64,000 nucleotides of DNA from Leucogyrophana mollusca. Taxonomy: Eukaryota; Basidiomycota; Agaricomycetes; Boletales. Below the pieces are notes generated by a model. It was not told the origin of the DNA and made no database searches. It saw only the letters and a list, made by a program, of their open reading frames with translations. Position 1 is the first letter of the stretch. Every line of letters starts with the position of its first letter. The stretch is from positions 1-64,000 of the forward strand of contig MU266453.1 of NCBI GenBank assembly GCA_021014945.1, written 5' to 3'. Shown here in pieces: positions 60,425 to 64,000 of the stretch. Position numbers and translations under genes: made by a program.

Positions 60425-61892
60425 GGTGTGAGGAGACGAGAGTGCCGGGTGGGGGGGATTAGTGAAGGTATTTGAGGCGACGTTGAGGGAAGATGTGGGG
60501 GGAGGGACGCAGATACTTCAAGGTGAGCTCCCTCTTATGCTTTCTATACATGCTGTGCACATACTGTTCAAAGCGCGGCTCCTCCCTTTGGCGGGCGCTT
60601 GGTGTTTTCAGCATACACTGGCTTAGGACATGGGCGTCGTATCTTCATTAATCAACACGTTCGCCGTCCTGTGCATTCATTTGCCACATCCATGGTCTTC
60701 CCGTTCTTATTCCAGCTTATAAGGCTCCGTTCTCTTCGAAGGTGACATCAGTGAACGTAGCGAGGCCGAGACGACCCCAAAACCTCAGTGAGACTTTGCT
60801 GACTTTTTCGATATCTACGCCCCCTCCGTTGGCGCTGGTTCACGATAGCACGCGCTTCCCTTGTCACTGCCATTCATGGGCGCCGAACTCTTTCCAGCGC
60901 CGACACGGTGTTGTCCTGGATACAGGAAAGGCCCTCGTCGCCCAAATAGTCTCCAGTGGGACCTGTGCAACGTTCTTGTGTGCGTGTAGTTGGCTGCAGG
61001 CCGATGCGGAAACAATTACACGACGGTCCAAGCGTATGCAGGGAACACAGATCGCTGCCGGGTTACATATCCCAACTGGTAAGCTCAGCGGTCAACTTTG
61101 ATCGCCCGCTGACATGCTGGAGGGTGGGCTCACGGAGTATTCCTAGCAGTATTCCTCTGCCTGGGACGGCCGGTTGGATCCACGGTTGGATGGTCAATCG
61201 TTTTACGACCTTAAGCTGGACCAGCCTTAGCAATTGCCTCACTCGAGCTGATATCGAGGAGATACAACCCCCTGTGATCTGCCCAGTCTCATGCACGCGC
61301 CTAGCCGTTTATCAGTATTACAAGGAGGTGCGCATTGTGTGCAACCGTCTCGAGTTTGACGATGACCGCGTAAACGCCCATCACTTTGGGGCGGTTCTTG
61401 GGAGTGAAGATCGCATGTGCCTCCTCCACAGGCAGGAGAGGCCCGCTCGGTATGCGCCACTCACTCGTCAACAAATCGAAAGCGAGCTGGGGTCGGATCC
61501 TGCGAGTCTGCTTGCGCTACCATGTTGACGATGCGTTGATAGAGCTTGTGATTGGCCTTGAAGGCCACGACCGATGCAGGGTGCTAGAGATATAAATCGG
61601 TTCGGAGTCGTGTGACGATTGCAAGGTGAAGGTACACGAGTAATATTGATGGCTCAGGAGCAGCTTTTGGAACTGCCGCTAGAGCTAATTCATTATTCGG
61701 AATGATTCTCCGTAGGACTGTGGCTTGTAAGTCGAACACTAGATGCAAGTCCAAGACGACGATGCATATTTCCTGATTATCATCTGCGATTCCCCCCAAC
61801 GAACATGAGCTCGGTTTATTGTCCGCTGAGAAACACTGGACACTGGACTGACGGCAATGGTAATGATGATTGTCGCCGGCGCTCCCATTACC
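60425..61892. other. intergenic, unassigned frames
   Basis: The first 200 bp are the WD40 gene B upstream region. A plus-strand frame of 190 codons at 60956-61528 overlaps others on both strands and has no motif I can name, so it is not called. Confidence 0.4.
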
Positions 61893-63522
61893 TCAGTCCC
61901 GGACATTGATGGGAGCAAAGACTATGGGCATCGACTGAGTAAACCCATCTTCTCCGGCGCTTTGGGAGTTAGTCTCGCGGAGATGCAGGATGATGCGGGT
62001 GGTGAAGATTGCCATAAGCACTCTCGCAGGGCTGCTGAAACATGAGTATTGGCATGTAGCATAGAGGGGACCAATACGCTCACGTGGTAAGATATGACAT
62101 GGGGAACACTCCCTGTCAACCAAACGGTGAGATATCATACGCACGGAGAATGCGATAATGAGTCATACCGTTCCCCTGGCCAGAACTCCGAGATTGATGG
62201 CTGAGACCACTATCGGGTTGTCTTAGATGACTTTCACAAACACCCCCAGATAAGCAGACACGTACCAGACAAAGTCATGCTGGAACCTATCACTGTCTGA
62301 CATTTAGTTTGGGAGATGGAGAGAGCCATATGCACCAACCATCTCGCAAAAGGACCTTGTACAATGATATCATGGTGATCCCCCTGTTTTGTCTGACTAC
62401 TTGTCGTGAATCCGCTTTGCCATCATATTAAAAGGATAACAACGACTCACGAATTGGGTAGCCATGAATCACCATCACGATTATGTGTACTGAGAAACTA
62501 GAAGTGAGCCTTGACGACACGCAGGCCGCAGCGCAGCACAAAAAAATGATTTACATATCTCAAAGCCCACGAATAAAGCCCACTCCAGCACAGTACTCTT
62601 GCCTTCGCTCATGAAAGGGCAGCTGCTATCGACCTCTAGGCCGAAATACCGATGGGCTAGACAGATAGACACGATACGGCTAAATCCTGCTGCTGTTAAC
62701 GAACGTACGGAGTGCAGGTCACTCACCAGCCAAGAATCTCACTTGTTTGAAAGGGATGTAAATAACAAAAGCAAAGATTATACCCCCTGGGACAAATATT
62801 AGGATTGCCAGGCAGCGTCCTCTTCCCCAGATGGCCCATGCCCTGATCAGGTGAATGACTAATAAAGGTGAAACAAACGAATAAAGTGATGGACCAATAC
62901 ATACTTGCTATAACGAAGGCGGAAATCGCGCCCAAGCCTGAGTATGGAGACATGACTTACGACACTACGGGTAAAGCGGTATAGCTGGATTGTACTTACA
63001 AGAACTAAACACTATAGCAACGAAGCAAGTTGTGCCGCTCTGCCCTGACAGGAAGTCACCTGAAAGACAGCCATGGCTTTGCATGGATGTATATTATGAG
63101 CATCGGATTCACTCACGATAGAGTATTGTGAATGTGGTACCCACGAACGGGGTATATTTCGTGAAGAGATAAAGAGCGTTGACGATGCTCCATGGCCGAC
63201 CCCAGACATATGTGACCTCAAGGTCAAAGGTCAAGATATAGTCGTAAACCTAGATGCTGCTGTGAGGGTCTGCCTTGTGGCGTGAGTTGAATGTAGGAAC
63301 TGACGAGGATGGCTGCCGAGAAAGCTTCGGTGAAGTTTATGAGCTAGTATTACAAACAGATGTGCTTTGGCACAATAACAAGGGCATACCACCGAGATAC
63401 TATACAAGCACCGCGTCAGCAGGCGCGAATCCGCGGCAGCCCAGAAACTATGATGGTAAGGAAGTGTTGCTTACCTTAACCAGCTCCTTGTCATATTCGG
63501 CAGTTGAGAGGTCTGGTTCCAT
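61893..63522 (-). CDS. DUF6533 multi-pass membrane protein
   Basis: Basidiomycete-type integral membrane protein. Exon 1 (ATG 63522) gives MEPDLSTAEYDKELVK; after a long intron, exon 2 (about 63113-63262) gives VYDYILTFDLEVTYVWGRP and WSIVNALYLFTKYTPF, the DUF6533 signature. Exons then add membrane segments through LGAISAFVIA, RAWAIWGRGRCLAILIFVPG, STVLEWALFVGFE, SAINLGVLARGT and the C-terminal MAIFTTRIILHLRETNSQS, ending at 61893. The first half is firm; exact borders between 62100 and 62700 are uncertain. Function of the family is unknown; members have about seven spans and are expanded in mushrooms. Confidence 0.78.
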
Positions 63523-64000
63523 AGCTAAAGGGGAGAGTGGGAATATGAGGCTACGTCACGGTGGCCTTCATCGTCCTTACTTATCAACCTCACCGCTGGG
63601 CGGTGCTTGATGTGAGATGTCGTTGCCGTGTGACGGTTCAGAGCGTGTCATGGTAGTACCAGCATCCCGTGGGTCAATGCCGTCAGGTGCTGATGGAATA
63701 GGGGTGTGGCAGCCTGCGCTATCAGTGTCATTGACGTTATCTGACGTTCAAAGTACAATGCTCACCGGGCAGTACACGCTCCGGTCCGCATCATATCGAG
63801 GTGTTCCCGACATCGGACTGGTGTGAGCACCCCGTGTTACGAACAGTACTCCACCTCGGTCCACATCAACATCCGACCTGAACGAGTGGATAGACATCTG
63901 GAACTTTGCGTGGCGTTTTTAGAACGCGGGCTCGCGCTGAAAAGGAGATCGGACGGACCTCAGGCCGCTTGAATTGAGAAGCCGTTAATTTTCCCTAATA
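63523..64000. other. right edge, no gene recognised
   Basis: Upstream of the DUF6533 gene. Short frames only, up to the window edge. Confidence 0.5.

Noticed and set aside
60956..61528. Plus-strand frame of 190 codons
   Set aside because: Overlapping open frames on both strands and no recognisable domain.

Overview
The window reads as nuclear DNA of an agaricomycete (mushroom-forming basidiomycete). Genes are cut by many short GT-AG introns of about 50-70 nt, coding DNA is GC-rich, and several families are typical of this group: CYP64-like P450s, DUF6533 membrane proteins, alginate-lyase-like PL14 proteins, small secreted proteins, expanded WD40 genes and basidiomycete flavoenzymes. I see no transposase, no CRISPR array and no convincing tRNA. 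All exon structures were read by hand from splice signals and family motifs; nothing was confirmed by search or transcript.

Left part (1-44 kb), mostly conserved single-copy genes: a P450 convergent with an FAD phenol-hydroxylase-like monooxygenase; a head-to-head pair of salvage genes (cytidine deaminase and nicotinamide riboside kinase) 83 bp apart; a fumarate reductase fused to cytochrome b5; a GC-rich ankyrin/disordered protein; a zinc alcohol dehydrogenase; phosphomevalonate kinase (ERG8); a vacuolar-type amino acid transporter; a secreted, possibly GPI-anchored PL14 protein; two small paralogous zinc-finger genes; NAR1 of cytosolic Fe-S assembly; the t-SNARE TLG2; a GNAT acetyltransferase; a single-span membrane protein; and a secreted flavin amine oxidase.

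Right part (44-60.5 kb), accessory and repeat-shaped: a 1.7-1.8 kb direct tandem duplication carries two cysteine-containing small secreted protein genes, each preceded by a decayed WD40 remnant. A third WD40 pseudogene and two complete WD40 genes follow, all on the minus strand. The complete copies encode one seven-bladed propeller plus a conserved charged tail over several exons. BTB, P450 and YCII genes are interspersed. The last 4 kb hold an unassigned stretch and a DUF6533 membrane protein gene.

The most notable observations are the WD40-plus-tail family and its decay series, the tandem secreted-protein duplication, the two zinc-finger genes whose first coding exon is only the ATG, two consecutive microexons (4 and 8 nt) needed to restore the amine oxidase, and the 83-bp bidirectional promoter.
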